DNA of 64,000 bases from contig OZ024843.1 in NCBI GenBank assembly GCA_964017145.1, positions 1,355,001 to 1,419,000 of the forward strand, written 5' to 3'. Made by a program: the position numbers and the translations under genes. The stretch is from Agrocybe praecox (Eukaryota > Basidiomycota > Agaricomycetes > Agaricales > Agrocybaceae). Shown here in pieces: positions 1-13,560 of this stretch (positions within the stretch are counted from its first letter, which is position 1; each line of letters opens with the position of its first letter). Below the pieces are notes generated by a model, which was not told where the DNA came from, searched no databases, and saw only the letters and a program-made list of their open reading frames with translations.

Positions 1-228
1 CCCAACAATATCCCGAGGACTAGTTCCAAGAACCGTAAGGTTGAGATACTTTCCAAACTCCTCATTGTGAGAGACCTGCGCATAAACTGTGTCGACGTTG
101 AACTTTTGGTTTTGGCTCTCAGGCTCGTCAAAGCAATCATCAAAGGGAATAGAGATGGGGTCGGCCGTGATAGTTGGAATTATTAAAAGGAGAAGAGAGA
201 TAAAAGAAGCGGGAAATTGCGCCCTCAT
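1..228 (-). CDS. TRP/FLC-like membrane protein with ML-like domain (5' end only)
   Basis: This is the amino-terminal part of a gene that runs off the left edge, 76 codons read on the minus strand from an ATG at 228. Residues 1-22 form a signal peptide (MRAQFPASF followed by a Leu/Ile-rich core and TADP). The mature start has a Cys-containing DDCFDE motif and then the pattern NVDTVYAQV...YLNLTVLGTSPRDIVG. That pattern resembles the lumenal ML-like domain at the front of fungal TRP-type channel/FLC proteins, which sit in the ER, vacuole or plasma membrane and act in calcium, flavin-carrier or cell-wall functions. The transmembrane part lies outside the window, so the subfamily cannot be fixed. 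The gene is head-to-head with the GatB gene, only about 150 bp away. Confidence 0.72.
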   Translation of the reverse strand, partial: MRAQFPASFISLLLLIIPTITADPISIPFDDCFDEPESQNQKFNVDTVYAQVSHNEEFGKYLNLTVLGTSPRDIVG

Positions 229-380
229 CGTGGTGAACGACGACGAGCACTTCCCTGTGGTCGTCAGACTCTTGTGAGGAGCACACTGCGCGAGTTACAC
301 GAAAACCAATTAGGAAAATGCGATCAGATTACGTCATACACGGTGTCCATGCCCATTCCCCGACCACTGCTGTGCACGGC
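229..380. promoter_or_regulatory. Shared promoter between the TRP-like gene and GatB
   Basis: The 152 bp between the two divergent start codons is too short for two separate promoters of usual size, so it probably drives both genes. I see no clear TATA box. Confidence 0.4.
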
Positions 381-2586
381 ATGTTCCTCCGCCGTGTCCA
401 GGTGCACTGCTCAAAGAATCGTCTTTTCCATGATCTCCGTGCCTATGCTGAAGACCCACGTTGGCCAGGATGGCAGGTAATAATCGGGATAGAAACACAT
501 GCCCAGATAAAAACGCGTCGGAAACTGTTTTCAGGTATTTTCTTCAACGCGTCTTTTGGGAATCCATTTTCTGATCATTTTTCAGACTCTTTTACGTCCA
601 GTTTAGATGATATACCGAATGCAAATGTGTCAGTTTTTGACGCCGCCCTTCCGGGGACACTTCCCGTCTGTAGCCTAAAACCCGTGGAACGATAAAATTG
701 AAGCTGACGACGGAAACCAGAAAATCAATCCGAAGGCGGTCGACTTGGCTCTTCGAACATCTTTGGCGTTGAAATGTAACATCAATATGAGGTCTTCTTT
801 CGACCGAAAGCATTATTTCTATGCAGACCTACCTTCCGGACACCAGATAACGCAACAGTATTGTACGTATTTCGTCCAGTAAATGTCTTTGATTTTGTTT
901 CTACGGGTATTCACTATGGAAATTTCAGCACCCCTTGCTCGAAACGGAGAGCTTCAGCTACATACCCTTGAGCATCCCATTAGCGTTCGCATAAAACAAA
1001 TCCAATTGGAACAAGTTCGTCGTCATTCTTTGCAACGAAGACAGCCTTGTTGACCCGTTCATAGGACACGGCGAAATCGACATTCAACTCTAGAAGCTCG
1101 CTCACCCAAATAGATCTCAATAGAGCCGGAACTGGGCTCATGGAAATTGTGTCAGAACCTGATATGCGGTAAACTTCCTGTCTTCACCATCCTGTGACTA
1201 TTTGTTTATCCTATTCGAGTTCGCCAGAAGAGGCTGGTGCATATGTTCGGACTCTCCAGTCTGTACTTCGTGCAATGGGATCTAGTGATGGAAATATGGA
1301 GCAGGTACCGTGTTCTATCTATCTCCTGTCTATTTTAATATTGGAGTTTTTTCTTTTCTTTCTGACGACCATCCCAGGGCTCACTTCGTTGTGATGTTAA
1401 CGTCTCTGTAAATCGTCAAGGAGATCCACCTGGAGTTCGCTGCGAAATCAAGAATCTGAACAGTGTTAGATTTATGATGGCTGCAATAAGTAGGTGTTAC
1501 CTCTCAGAAATGCCTGACTTGAACTAAACAATCAATCAGTTCATGAAATTAAACGTCAGAGAGAGTTTCTTATTGCCAACCCAGGGTCAACGGTTCCTCA
1601 GGAGACTCTCGGCTTCAACGAAGACACCTTCGAAACATTTCGACTTCGGTCAAAAGAAGATGCCCCGGATTACAGGTATATGCCCGACCCAAATTTAGGC
1701 GTTCTAGTCCTCAGTCAGGTATCTTTGCCTCTTTGGTACTCTTCTGGCGTGTTAAGGTCATGACATCCTTCTCATAGCACCGTCTCGACGAAATCCGGAA
1801 TGACATGCCCCCGCTTCCTTGGGAAGTCCGTGCTCGGATACTCGACAAGTATCCCTCTTTAAAGAACAAAGAAACCAGTTTAGATGTCCTGCTCAGCGTC
1901 GATAATGGCCGAGAAGTAGCCTTCGACGGAGAAGATAGTGGAGGAGCCGTAGAGTATTTCGAAAAGTTATGCCTTTCACCGAAACGAGACCCTGTCGTCA
2001 TTCTAAATTGGTACGAGTGCATGGATTCAAGTCGTCCAAGTGCTAATGCCTGACGGGGTGCTAGGCTGACACATGAGCTACTCGGCCAACTGGCAGCAAG
2101 AAAAAAAACCTTCTCCGATAACTCTGTAACCTCCGATCAGTTAGGAGAACTCGTTGATTTGGTTCAAGACAAGACAATAACTGGTAAAGCATCGTTCAAA
2201 CCGATTATATTTCATCGTCTAAGATCGTAAACATCTACCTAGGTACATCTGGAAAATATCTCCTCAGGTACATGTTGGATAATTCTTCGACCCGCAGTCC
2301 CAAGGATATTGCCGTCGAACTGCAGCTTGTGTCACTAACATCCAGCGGACCTGAGGCGACTTCTACAAGTGGTACCTCTGCTACGTCTGAGCTTGAAACG
2401 CTTTGTAGAGCAGCGATCGCCGATTTACCTAGCGAAGTCGAAGTTTTCCGATCCGGCAACAAGAATGTACTCAATAAGATACTTGGACATGTCATGAAGA
2501 AGAGTAGGGGTCGCGCCGACGCCAAGGGGGTGAGGCACATGGTGGAAAAACTGGTCTTAGCAAATACCCCAAATCATGAATCCTGA
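381..2586 (+). CDS. GatB: Mitochondrial glutamyl-tRNA(Gln) amidotransferase subunit B (GatB/Pet112)
   Basis: GatB is the tRNA- and ATP-binding subunit of the GatCAB-type complex, which converts Glu-tRNA(Gln) to Gln-tRNA(Gln) in mitochondria. Family blocks appear in order across at least nine exons: [13 protein letters not shown] near 475, DAALPGTLP near 650, [18 protein letters not shown] near 800, [18 protein letters not shown] near 1120, then [22 protein letters not shown] and [11 protein letters not shown]. The YqeY-like tail follows and ends NHES before TGA at 2584. One clear intron spans 666-720. I chose the ATG at 381 because it opens an Arg/Lys-rich, acid-poor presequence ([16 protein letters not shown]) typical of mitochondrial import. 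An in-frame ATG at 318 would add 21 residues that do not look like a presequence. The boundaries of the exons near 1010-1100 are uncertain. Confidence 0.93.
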
Positions 2587-3879
2587 AGCAAAGACGGTTT
2601 CAGTAACCTGCGGCGCATGGTACATTCAAATTCTAGCCGGCGAAGGCCGCCATAGGTTGGTTGCATTACGACATGCTGGGTTATCAGGTGATTGGTGTAT
2701 TCGCACTGATATCTAGTACGTATCTTGGAAGCTGCACTAGAGTCTTCGGTGAACATAATCAGTCGTAGTTCTACAGATAATAATTGTATTCCGCTTTCAT
2801 CCACCAATGCCATCTATATCTATCCAACCGCTCGACGCCGCAGCTAGTCTCAAATTGCTCTCAAACATTCATTGCTGGATTAAGTCGATGATTATAGTTC
2901 CAGGGAAAGCAACCTCAATAGCAACTTCTGTTTGACATCGTCGAAGAGTTATCCTGCCTGAGAGCTCGTCTAACTCGCCTCAGACTAAAAAAGGGAACGG
3001 CTGCGTTAATCTCCACTTACGAATTACGACGGGGAAGATCCGTTGCAGCAGGAGGAAGCAAGTAAAGGTATCTCGCTCCCGAGAGATGACTTCATTCCGC
3101 AAATCCAAACTCCTTCCCGCCTTTCAAGCGCTTATTATACAAACCTCAACGGTGTCTGGGGTAATCCTTCAGATCTAGCGCCGCATCTCTTCGTTCATAT
3201 CCTCGCCAAAGCCTTTACAACAGCAGACATATAAGCGTAATGACACTCGGGTTGGGCGTTCCGGAAGTTCCTTCTTACTTTTCTTCCCTTCGGTAGCGAT
3301 GAAAGATCTTCTATGCAGCGGCGTCGTTTTGATTCGAACGCAGATCTCCGCCCGAATGTCGATCTTGTATTTTGAATTTGACAACTTTACTCAATTGTTT
3401 GCTAATAGGTACATGTAGCGGTGGTGTATACGGATAATTTACGTTGTTTTCAGACGGCAATTCACCTTTGATAAATGTCATGGTTAAACCCGGCGGCATC
3501 ATCTTCATTGTCAGACTTCCACAGCTAACCAAAAATGAGAAATTACTCAAAAGATTTACTAATTCTCGCTGGCCAACGCCTCACGAGCCGATGGCTTTGA
3601 GCTCAATCCAGCGCCACCGACAGTGGATCGCAAGCCACAGCGACGGAGTAAAATCCTAATTACCTGGATTTTTCCTACTAACAGCCGTCAAAAGTGAAAT
3701 TTGGAGGGATATACATATTTACTGGAGTGGCAAAACGGCATATAGCGATACAGTCGGACGCGGAAAGCGATGAGAGAAGCAAAGGTGCAAAATAAGGTCC
3801 TTCCAAAAGTCCCATGTGCGATAATGCTCGATATCAACAAAAATGAAAATTAATGGTATGAATCTGAGGCTATGAAGAA
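2587..3879. other. Interval with coding-like fragments, no assignable gene
   Basis: About 1.3 kb between GatB and the tail-anchored protein gene. Plus-strand fragments look like exons but change frame. An ATG at 2807 reads MPSISIQPLDAAASLKLLSN. A helical stretch follows near 2925-3065 (LLFDIVEELSCLRARL...). An open stretch from about 3043 to 3234 contains NLNGVWGNPSDLAPHLFVHI. Another at 3444-3659 contains VKPGGIIFIVRLPQLT. Joining them would need several short introns, and I could not build one convincing model. I recognise no family. It may be a small multi-exon gene or the remains of one. Confidence 0.3.
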
Positions 3880-4977
3880 TTAGGAAAAAGCTAAACCTGC
3901 CCAAGCACCAACGGCACCAACGACAGCCGCACCAGCAGCTGTTTTAAGCGAAGAGCGTCCTTGCCCCAAACTTTCCTTTGCCTGGCGTGCCTTCTCATTT
4001 TCGTCCAGCACTCTCTTTAGAAGAGCGTCAACGGCCTTCTGGTCGCGGCCGAGGATCATCAAGGCTTGTGGATCGTTATCGTCGTCGCTCATGTTTACGT
4101 GGACGATAAATCGAAGAGATTTGGCCTTCGCCACAATGTCGTCCACGTCCGCCTTAGGGATAATGTAAATTGTGGCAGAGGCTTCGTCAGACAGTTTGGA
4201 TATAAAAACCTCGCGTTCCATGGAACTCATCGAACGGGCTAATGGTCGCGCGCGTTCTGTCGTACTAGAAGGATGACTCTGCTGAGATTCATCATAGAGA
4301 TCGTCGGCTGGTTCGGTTATTGGAGCAGAGATTGACTCTGCTTTGAGATTCGGATCCTGAGAAGACGCAAAACTAGTTTCCGGGGTGGGTGCAATCAGGG
4401 TACCAGGCATGATAGCTCTTCCTGGAGTCTGCGATTTTGCGGCTCTGTTTTGAGATATACTATTCGCGATAGTCTCCTGCCACCGGATGATTCTTGATGG
4501 ACTGTCGCCATTAATCGTACTGCCACCAGAGTTGTCAAGTGCGTCGGGCTGAAGCAGACGATCCACCAACGCGTCGGTTTCTGTCGAGAGAGACAGGAGG
4601 ATTTCTTGCGGAACAACGGGTTGGGCAGATTTACGCCGGCGATTTCGAATGAAAGCTTTATCTTCTTCTTCACGTCCAGTAAGACGTCTCGGGGTTTGAA
4701 TTGCCATGTTTTGCAAGCTGAATGAAAGCTGCTTTTCAACAGAGTTTGCATTCGTCTCCGTGTCCGTATCCCCTTCCTCCACCACAGCAGGATCCGTGAA
4801 AGGGCACCCAGAACGCGGATGTCCTGCCCTCGGTCGTTTACATTTGGAGCACTGTGGAACCTTCCTTGGAGTTGTCGTGGGTGTTACATTGTTTTCAATG
4901 ACACTGAGGGTGTTTCCTTTGCTTTGAGCTGCCGGAGAACTTTGTGCAGAACTACTCGATCTAAGAGTAGGAGCCAT
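3880..4977 (-). CDS. Putative tail-anchored protein with small Cys/His motif, function unknown
   Basis: A single-exon reading frame of 365 residues. Residues 1-40 are Ser/Thr/Ala-rich and low complexity. Near residues 41-60 lies CSKCKRPRAGHPRSGCPF, a compact C-x2-C...H...C pattern that could bind zinc and that I recall from other basidiomycete proteins of unknown role. The middle, about 70-250, is polar and probably disordered. From about 250 on there is an alpha/beta stretch (EVFISKLSDEASATIYIIPK...), then a charged helix (LKRVLDENEKARQAKESL). The last ~20 residues are a hydrophobic Ala/Val/Gly segment ending GAWAGLAFS, which looks like a tail anchor in the ER or outer mitochondrial membrane. 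The end could be altered by an unseen intron at the GGTTTAGC site. No function is assigned. Confidence 0.72.
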   Translation of the reverse strand: MAPTLRSSSSAQSSPAAQSKGNTLSVIENNVTPTTTPRKVPQCSKCKRPRAGHPRSGCPFTDPAVVEEGDTDTETNANSVEKQLSFSLQNMAIQTPRRLTGREEEDKAFIRNRRRKSAQPVVPQEILLSLSTETDALVDRLLQPDALDNSGGSTINGDSPSRIIRWQETIANSISQNRAAKSQTPGRAIMPGTLIAPTPETSFASSQDPNLKAESISAPITEPADDLYDESQQSHPSSTTERARPLARSMSSMEREVFISKLSDEASATIYIIPKADVDDIVAKAKSLRFIVHVNMSDDDNDPQALMILGRDQKAVDALLKRVLDENEKARQAKESLGQGRSSLKTAAGAAVVGAVGAWAGLAFS

Positions 4978-6042
4978 TGAGGTATTTGAGGGCAGGCTTC
5001 TCGATGCTACACGAAAGTAATGGGTCGTTTGTTGAAGATCTTGTCAAGACTATGAAGTGTGCTGAGTGTTATGAGGCTCGCATTTATATGAGTTTGGAAC
5101 AAAAGGCGCTGCAACAATCACGTCGCTGACCGCGTTCGATTTACTTGTCGTGTTTACCCTTTGACTACCATTGAGCCCTTCGCAACACCTTTGTTTCAAT
5201 GTGCCTAGTGGCCGATAAAACAAAGATAATAAGTGCCTGAAAAGAGTCAAATCCTGTCAAGCGACGGAACCGAGTTGGGGATGTCGACAATGCGTCAGAA
5301 TATTTCTCCCACAAGTGTCACGACAATGACTTGCTAATTTCCACAATATACAGATGCGCCTTCCTCAATGAACGCAACTGTTATGTTTTGGACGTTTCCG
5401 GCATGAGGGTATTTACATAGACTACGGCTTGCAATCCCGCAGTGTCAGCACTTTCCACCTCATTCAGACATATTTTATTCGCATCATTACATCCTGGTAA
5501 AAATTGACGGAGATTCTCGAATAAAAAAGAGTGTTACATTTATAAGTATTTTACTATAAGTACTATGCTATAAACTGCGTACGCCGCATGTAGATATAGA
5601 TTGAAATTTAAGTTAGTAGGCGAGTCGTGCGCGAGCGATACCAGCGCCAAGTGTTATGCCGAACGACGGCAATACAATTGGGATCATCACATCAAAGACG
5701 AAAGGTCCAGGGGTAACGACAACGCTCATGCACTGCACAGTAATCCCCTCTCTTATGCCACCTCCAACCCAAGGATAGTTAGAACGTCTTACATCAGGTA
5801 TTTTTCTCATTCAATTGGGTTGTCTTACGGAAACTTACTACATTACCTCGTTAGACTCACCCACACTCTTTTTCAACATATTACATTGTTTGTATCTTTA
5901 CTAAATTATTGGACGGCGTTCCGGGGACAAACTATCACAACATGGAGGGACCTTTGTACAGAAAGAGACAACATAGCACTTTACTTCAGTGGGTCTCATT
6001 TTTTTCTTCATTTGGTTAACTCATTGAAAACTATTTCGACAG
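4978..6042. other. Intergenic interval upstream of the tail-anchored and beta-helix genes
   Basis: About 1.1 kb. It should hold the promoter of the minus-strand tail-anchored protein gene and the first exon, with signal peptide, of the beta-helix gene, which I could not place. An AT-rich stretch lies at 5515-5580. A minus-strand frame at 5613-5810 ends in a hydrophobic run but has no supporting context. Confidence 0.4.
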
Positions 6043-7613
6043 TCGTACCACCAACGTCATTAGAGGGGACAGCGACTGCGAACCCGCAGACCCAGCGAAT
6101 ACTGTCACAGATAGGCTGAATAGTCTTTTACAAAATGGAGGAGCAGGATATGTTCTCAGACTATGCCCCAACCAATCCTATCTCATTCAAGCACCGATAC
6201 TATTTACAAATACCGACCAAGAAATTGGCACTTTGGGCTATCCTACTGGCGACGATAGGGCGACACTCGTTGTCTCTGGTCCTGTCTCTGACGGAACGGG
6301 CCACACCACTGCCGTCGATGGTACTTGCGATAATTGCTCCCGGGTAAAATTAAGAAATATCCAGGTATACGATCTTATCTCGTTCGTAGGACGACAACAG
6401 GGTATTTACGGTTTAACAGATAAATGGAACTCGCGGGGGCGCAAATTCAACTAACGGAGGCGCAAACATTGAGATGGGTGGTAATAACTCCGACCAACTT
6501 GTGGAATTTGTTCGGTCTTACGATCCAAGGAGCTGGTCATGTCTCCATGTTGCAGAAGGGTCACTTAATTGCAGCGGCATGACCATTCAGAATAATGATG
6601 TAGGACCCTGCGGCACAGACACCTTTCAGCAATGGGCCGATGGAATTAGCTTGAGCTGTCGTAACAGCATTGTGAAGAATAACATGGTTATGGATGCAAC
6701 TGACGGTGGCATAGTAATCTTTGGATCTCCTGGCAGTCATATTACCAACAATACAATTTGGGTCGTTAATGTAAGTTATATCATCTCCCCTTACGCGGCA
6801 GTATTCTGACTCTGAGGTTATGTTCAGTCAACTCTACTTGGCGGCATCAATGTCGTTGACTATGATCCTTGGGATGGCGATTATACGGGAACCGAAGTTT
6901 TGAACAACCTGATTTTGGGAGGCTTTGCGACAGATACGCTTGAGGATGATCCAAAAGGCGTCAATACTGACAATGCCATAATCAAGTATGTTCATAACTT
7001 ACTAGGGGAATGTCAATTTTATTAACCCGTCTTAAGGATTGGTATTGCTGTCGGCCCTCGTACTTGGTTCGGGGACAAATACGGGGACAACAAAGTTAGA
7101 AATGGCATTATTAGAAGCAATAACTTTTCGGGGGCATTTACCTACGGAATCGCTGTCACTTCCGCGATTGGTTTCACCGTGCAGGAGAACAATCTCGTTG
7201 GAAACACGTCTTTTATTGGGGCGCGTGGGCCATTGTGCACAGATACTGACGTTGTCCCCGATCCAGCGCCATTTATTATGGATCCAGATACCATCCAAGG
7301 TTCATTTTTACAATCCGACTTCCAGAGTATAGATAGTGCCGACTCCCTGACCTGTGTGCTACCTCCCAATGGAGGAGACTTTTGGCCGTATGGTATCAAT
7401 CCGTCCAACACGAGTTCAACTACAACTTCATCGACCGGTTCCAGCGACAAAGGGTCTTCCAGCCATGCTGTTGGAATTGCAGTTGGTGTTATTGCCGGAA
7501 TAATCGTCTGCGGCATTGCGACTTGGTATATCCGCAAGACTATCCTCGCTCGAAGGGAAGTTTCGCAATTATATAACACTACAAAGAAAGCCGCTTACAA
7601 CCAAAAAATCTAA
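6043..7613 (+). CDS. Right-handed beta-helix (pectin-lyase-fold) protein with C-terminal membrane anchor; 5' end unresolved
   Basis: The frame from about 6043 reads TTNVIRGDSDCEPADPANTV, then CPNQSYLIQAPILF, LGYPTGDDRATLVVSG and DGTCDNC. After an intron at 6365-6419 it continues with Asn/Gly-rich beta-helix rungs (GGANIEMGG, SYDPRSWSCLHVAEGSL, NNTIWVVN). Further introns lie near 6772-6827 and 6988-7036. The last exon has GIAVGPRTWFGDKYGDN, VQENNLVGNTSFIGARGP and CVLPPNGGDFWP. A Ser/Thr linker, a transmembrane helix (residues GIAVGVIAGIIVCGIATWYI) and a short basic tail complete it. The fold is that of pectin-lyase-like enzymes, but no catalytic residues can be assigned. It is likely outside the cell or in the wall, anchored by the helix. 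The signal-peptide exon must lie upstream, because the frame is closed by TAA just 5' of 6043. That point is my inference. Confidence 0.8.
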
Positions 7614-8198
7614 TTTATTAATATGTTGGAATTCTCGCCTCATCTTCCCGACACTAAAGCTTATCATGATTTCTTTCGCAGTTTTCTGATTCCAGAGAGA
7701 AATATGTATACCCTCAATGATATTATAGCCCCTCACTAGCACTACTGTTGACTATTTTGTTACTTCAAGCATATGGTTTATGACTTACCATTGATCCACT
7801 ATCTTTATGTTCTTCCTTCTCTCATTTAAATTATACGTGACCGACATATTACTGGGCTAGACAATGTTCACTAGATGTGTACTATGATAGTATTTAATAC
7901 ATTGCGCAGACTTTTAAGAGCCTTTTGTACCGGGTCGTCGGAACTTGAAGTTGAGAAGCAATGAGCAAGAAAGAAATTGTTAAATTTTCTTGTGTTTATG
8001 AGAGGGTCGTCACGTGTATGACATTGTGACAGGCCGGCTGACGAGGGTCGAGGAGTCGAGGACATCTTTAGCTCTACCCTTAGTACTTCCATTCCCCACT
8101 TACACCAATAAACAACACCGGTTGTCCTTTCTTTATCTTCCATATCGTCCACACCAAAAGATCAGCCAGATCTTCAAACAACTCGAAAGTCATCCAAT
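7614..8198. other. Intergenic: beta-helix 3' end and poly(A) polymerase promoter
   Basis: 585 bp, AT-rich in its first half (tttattaatatg just after the stop). The last ~150 bp before the next ATG is pyrimidine-rich, as in many fungal promoters. No gene seen. Confidence 0.5.
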
Positions 8199-10854
<2,656 letters not shown>

Positions 10855-12359
10855 TACTGGAACCCAGACTTTGGTATGCCTTTGTTGGCGCAGGACAAAG
10901 CCTCTTTCCTTTTGCTCGAATCTGGTGGATAAAAGTCAAAAACTGGACAGTGTTCCTAACTTTCCCGTGTCTTTTTTCGCCCGTGCTATCTGGTTTATTT
11001 ATCTGTTCATTTTTAACAGGAATATTGCTCCACCAATTTTGCTTCTTGGGTTTAAAAAAAGGCAGAACGCCAGTTTCGGGTTTGGAAGATATGGCGGGTT
11101 CTCCTTTCTGCTCACTTTTCATCCACATCTTTTTTTTTTGGCAGAATTACATTACACTTCAACAATCAAACATCTTTATTACCACTTGTATTCTCTTGCT
11201 CTCGTCCATACCGAGACGCCAAACTGTATATTAGCACGAGTATATAATGAACTAGAGCTTGTTCCGATAGTAACGAATTGTTTCGTTCCTTGTTTACACA
11301 CTGAGTACCGAGTGAGGCCTCAATTGAGCGCTTGTAGTAGTCGATTACCGTCGTTGTGGACACGGTGTTCTCAACGGCCGGTGTAGTTTATGTGACAGCT
11401 TCAATAGTGAAACTACCCTACGGGATTGTTATGTTTACATTTAGGAGCTTGTGCCACGAAAATTTTCGTGGTCTGGTGTCAGCTGCGTCCGACTGGTTTT
11501 ACTTAAGTTGAGCCTTAAGTACGAAATTATACTACTACATATGAGGAAAAATGAAGATACCACCATGTATGTACCGGAGTACCGCAATTATATACATACA
11601 TACGCACATATGCATGATGGGTCATGGCATAGAAATAGAGATATTCATAGGAAAGAAAGCTGTTGTTTCAGGTATAAAAAATTGGGCAGTAGATGTAGAG
11701 TGACTGCAATTACTAATATTGTTGCATTATCTTATTCTGTAAACTTAGACCATCTAGATTATATACACTAATTGCTTGGTTTCCTCACATCGTCCTAATA
11801 TAAGTGCGCAGTTCATGTCTCACAGCGCAAAGGCTGTAACATAAAGGTGCACTTAAAACGGGAATATATCCAGCGTCCCAATTTGAATATACGCTTTCCC
11901 GATGTCAGGCAAAACTCTGGGAAAACATAGTCTAAAATGCCTGGGCTCCAGCACGTCATGTAATAAAATTTCTCCTATATTACACACCCACACAATGTCA
12001 ATTTTGAAACGATCAGAATGCAGCATTTGAACTGGTGAAAAGATGATACCAGGATCAGGAACATTGGACTGTCGGTGTATTTTTAAAGAGATGATATCGT
12101 CTTCGAAAGGTTATCCAGAATTTCCCTTCGGCATAAATAAATGCTTTATCGGGGAAGAAATAGGGTTCGTTACACGGGAAGGAGTTAGCGGTTCAATAGA
12201 GAAGAATAACCTGGGACTAGGATCCAAGCCAAAAACCCCGATGTTATAATTAATAACTAAGATGCAATGGTTTAGCAGAGACACGGAGTTAAGATAGTAT
12301 GATATCAATGACATACAGTTCCATGGACATTTGGATACAGACAACATATGATGAATATT
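10855..12359. other. Intergenic, convergent 3' ends of poly(A) polymerase and RBMX2-like gene
   Basis: 1.5 kb between two genes pointing at each other, long for this part of the window. The sequence is AT-rich, with T-runs near 11130 and short ATACAT repeats at 11590-11610. Open frames here are short and change without family resemblance. I see no gene, RNA gene or repeat I can support. Confidence 0.5.
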
Positions 12360-13467
12360 TCAATCCCTAGAGCTTCTGCCGCGCGAATAATGACCATATG
12401 ACCGGCGATCGTCCTCATCTTCGTACTTTGGGCTTCTCTCACGCCGACGGTCGTCGTTGTCGTCGTTGTCGTACCGCCTACGAGGGGAACGACTTCGGTA
12501 GTGCCCTGGAGGAGACCCACTCCTACTTATTCGACGAGGAGAACGCGATCGAGACCGCGAGACATAACTTCTTTTTTCACCGCGATCATTTGAGCGTGCT
12601 GGCTCAGGTGCGGGTCTTCCCAAGCTGCTCAACAAGTCTTCCACGCCCTTCATAACAGATGATTTGGCTTTCTTAGCCTTTTTCTCTTTCTTTCTAGCTT
12701 TCCTGGCCTTCCTCTCCTCGGGTGTCTCGTCTTTATGTTTCCCTTTCGATTTAGACTTCTTTTCCTTTTTCAGAGCTTTCTTTTCCCTCCTCTGAGCGAT
12801 TAAATAATCTCTCATGGGATCTTCGGGGTCAATTGATGCCCCTGTTGATGCAGAAGAGTCGGTTTCTGCTCCTTCATCTGTATCATCATCATCAGTTGTA
12901 TGCGTCAAAGATAGCAAGGTGTGACGCCAGACCTTCAATTAATTGTGGTTTCGCGTTGTAGCTCGGTTCTTCTGCTTCAGCCAGGTCGCCGTCTTCGTTC
13001 ATTGTCTTGGGTTGTTTGTAGTTCTTAACATGGTCTACACGCAGTGTTCGTTCTAAAACTTTCGCGCCATTGAGATTATCAACCGCAAGGATGGTTGATC
13101 TTTGGTCTTCATACATGAGGAACGCGAAGCCTTTACGGGCTCCAGTGTCTTTGTCCCTGGGCATATTTATGTCCAGAACTTCTCCATACCTATTTTATTT
13201 AAACAATATAAGCAAGCTAGAGCTTCGAGATAGATATGTGAGCTTACTGAGAGAATATTGTGATCACATCGCCCTCCGTAAGGTCAAAAGACAGGCCTCC
13301 AACGAAAATGTAGGCTGAATCCTTGTACTCATCGTGCCATGACGCGCCACTGAGACCGAGGTCGAGCTCGGCCTGGTTGATTTTATTGATTTCCTTGACT
13401 ACGCTGAGCAATAGAAAGATATAAGCATTTGGTTTTGGGAAATATGACGGGGCTGAACGTACTTCAT
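12360..13467 (-). CDS. ist3: RNA-recognition-motif splicing factor, RBMX2/Ist3 (Snu17) family
   Basis: Ist3/RBMX2 binds the U2 snRNP near the branch site and in yeast is part of the RES (retention and splicing) complex. The start is [20 protein letters not shown]. The conserved lead-in [36 protein letters not shown] follows, covering RNP2 and the first helix. RNP1 and the last RRM strand are [23 protein letters not shown] and [12 protein letters not shown]. The downstream half is Lys-rich ([15 protein letters not shown]), then has an RS region ([20 protein letters not shown]) ending SSRD. The first coding exon is only five nucleotides (ATGAA, 13463-13467), joined at 13403. Another intron, beginning GTCTGG near 12947, joins LIE to DEGAETD. 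Head-to-head with eIF3d. Confidence 0.92.
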
Positions 13468-13560
13468 AGCGAGTGTGCCAATAGTAAGATGCAGTTTCCC
13501 ACGCTTATTTGAACGGCGTTTCTGAGCCTCAAATTTTTTATTTTATTTCTCTTGATTATC
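13468..13560. promoter_or_regulatory. 93-bp shared promoter between ist3 and eIF3d
   Basis: Only 93 bp separate the two divergent ATGs of a splicing factor and a translation factor. The eIF3d side has a T-rich tract (aaattttttattttatttct) just before its start. The two genes are very probably co-expressed from one nucleosome-free region. Confidence 0.55.
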
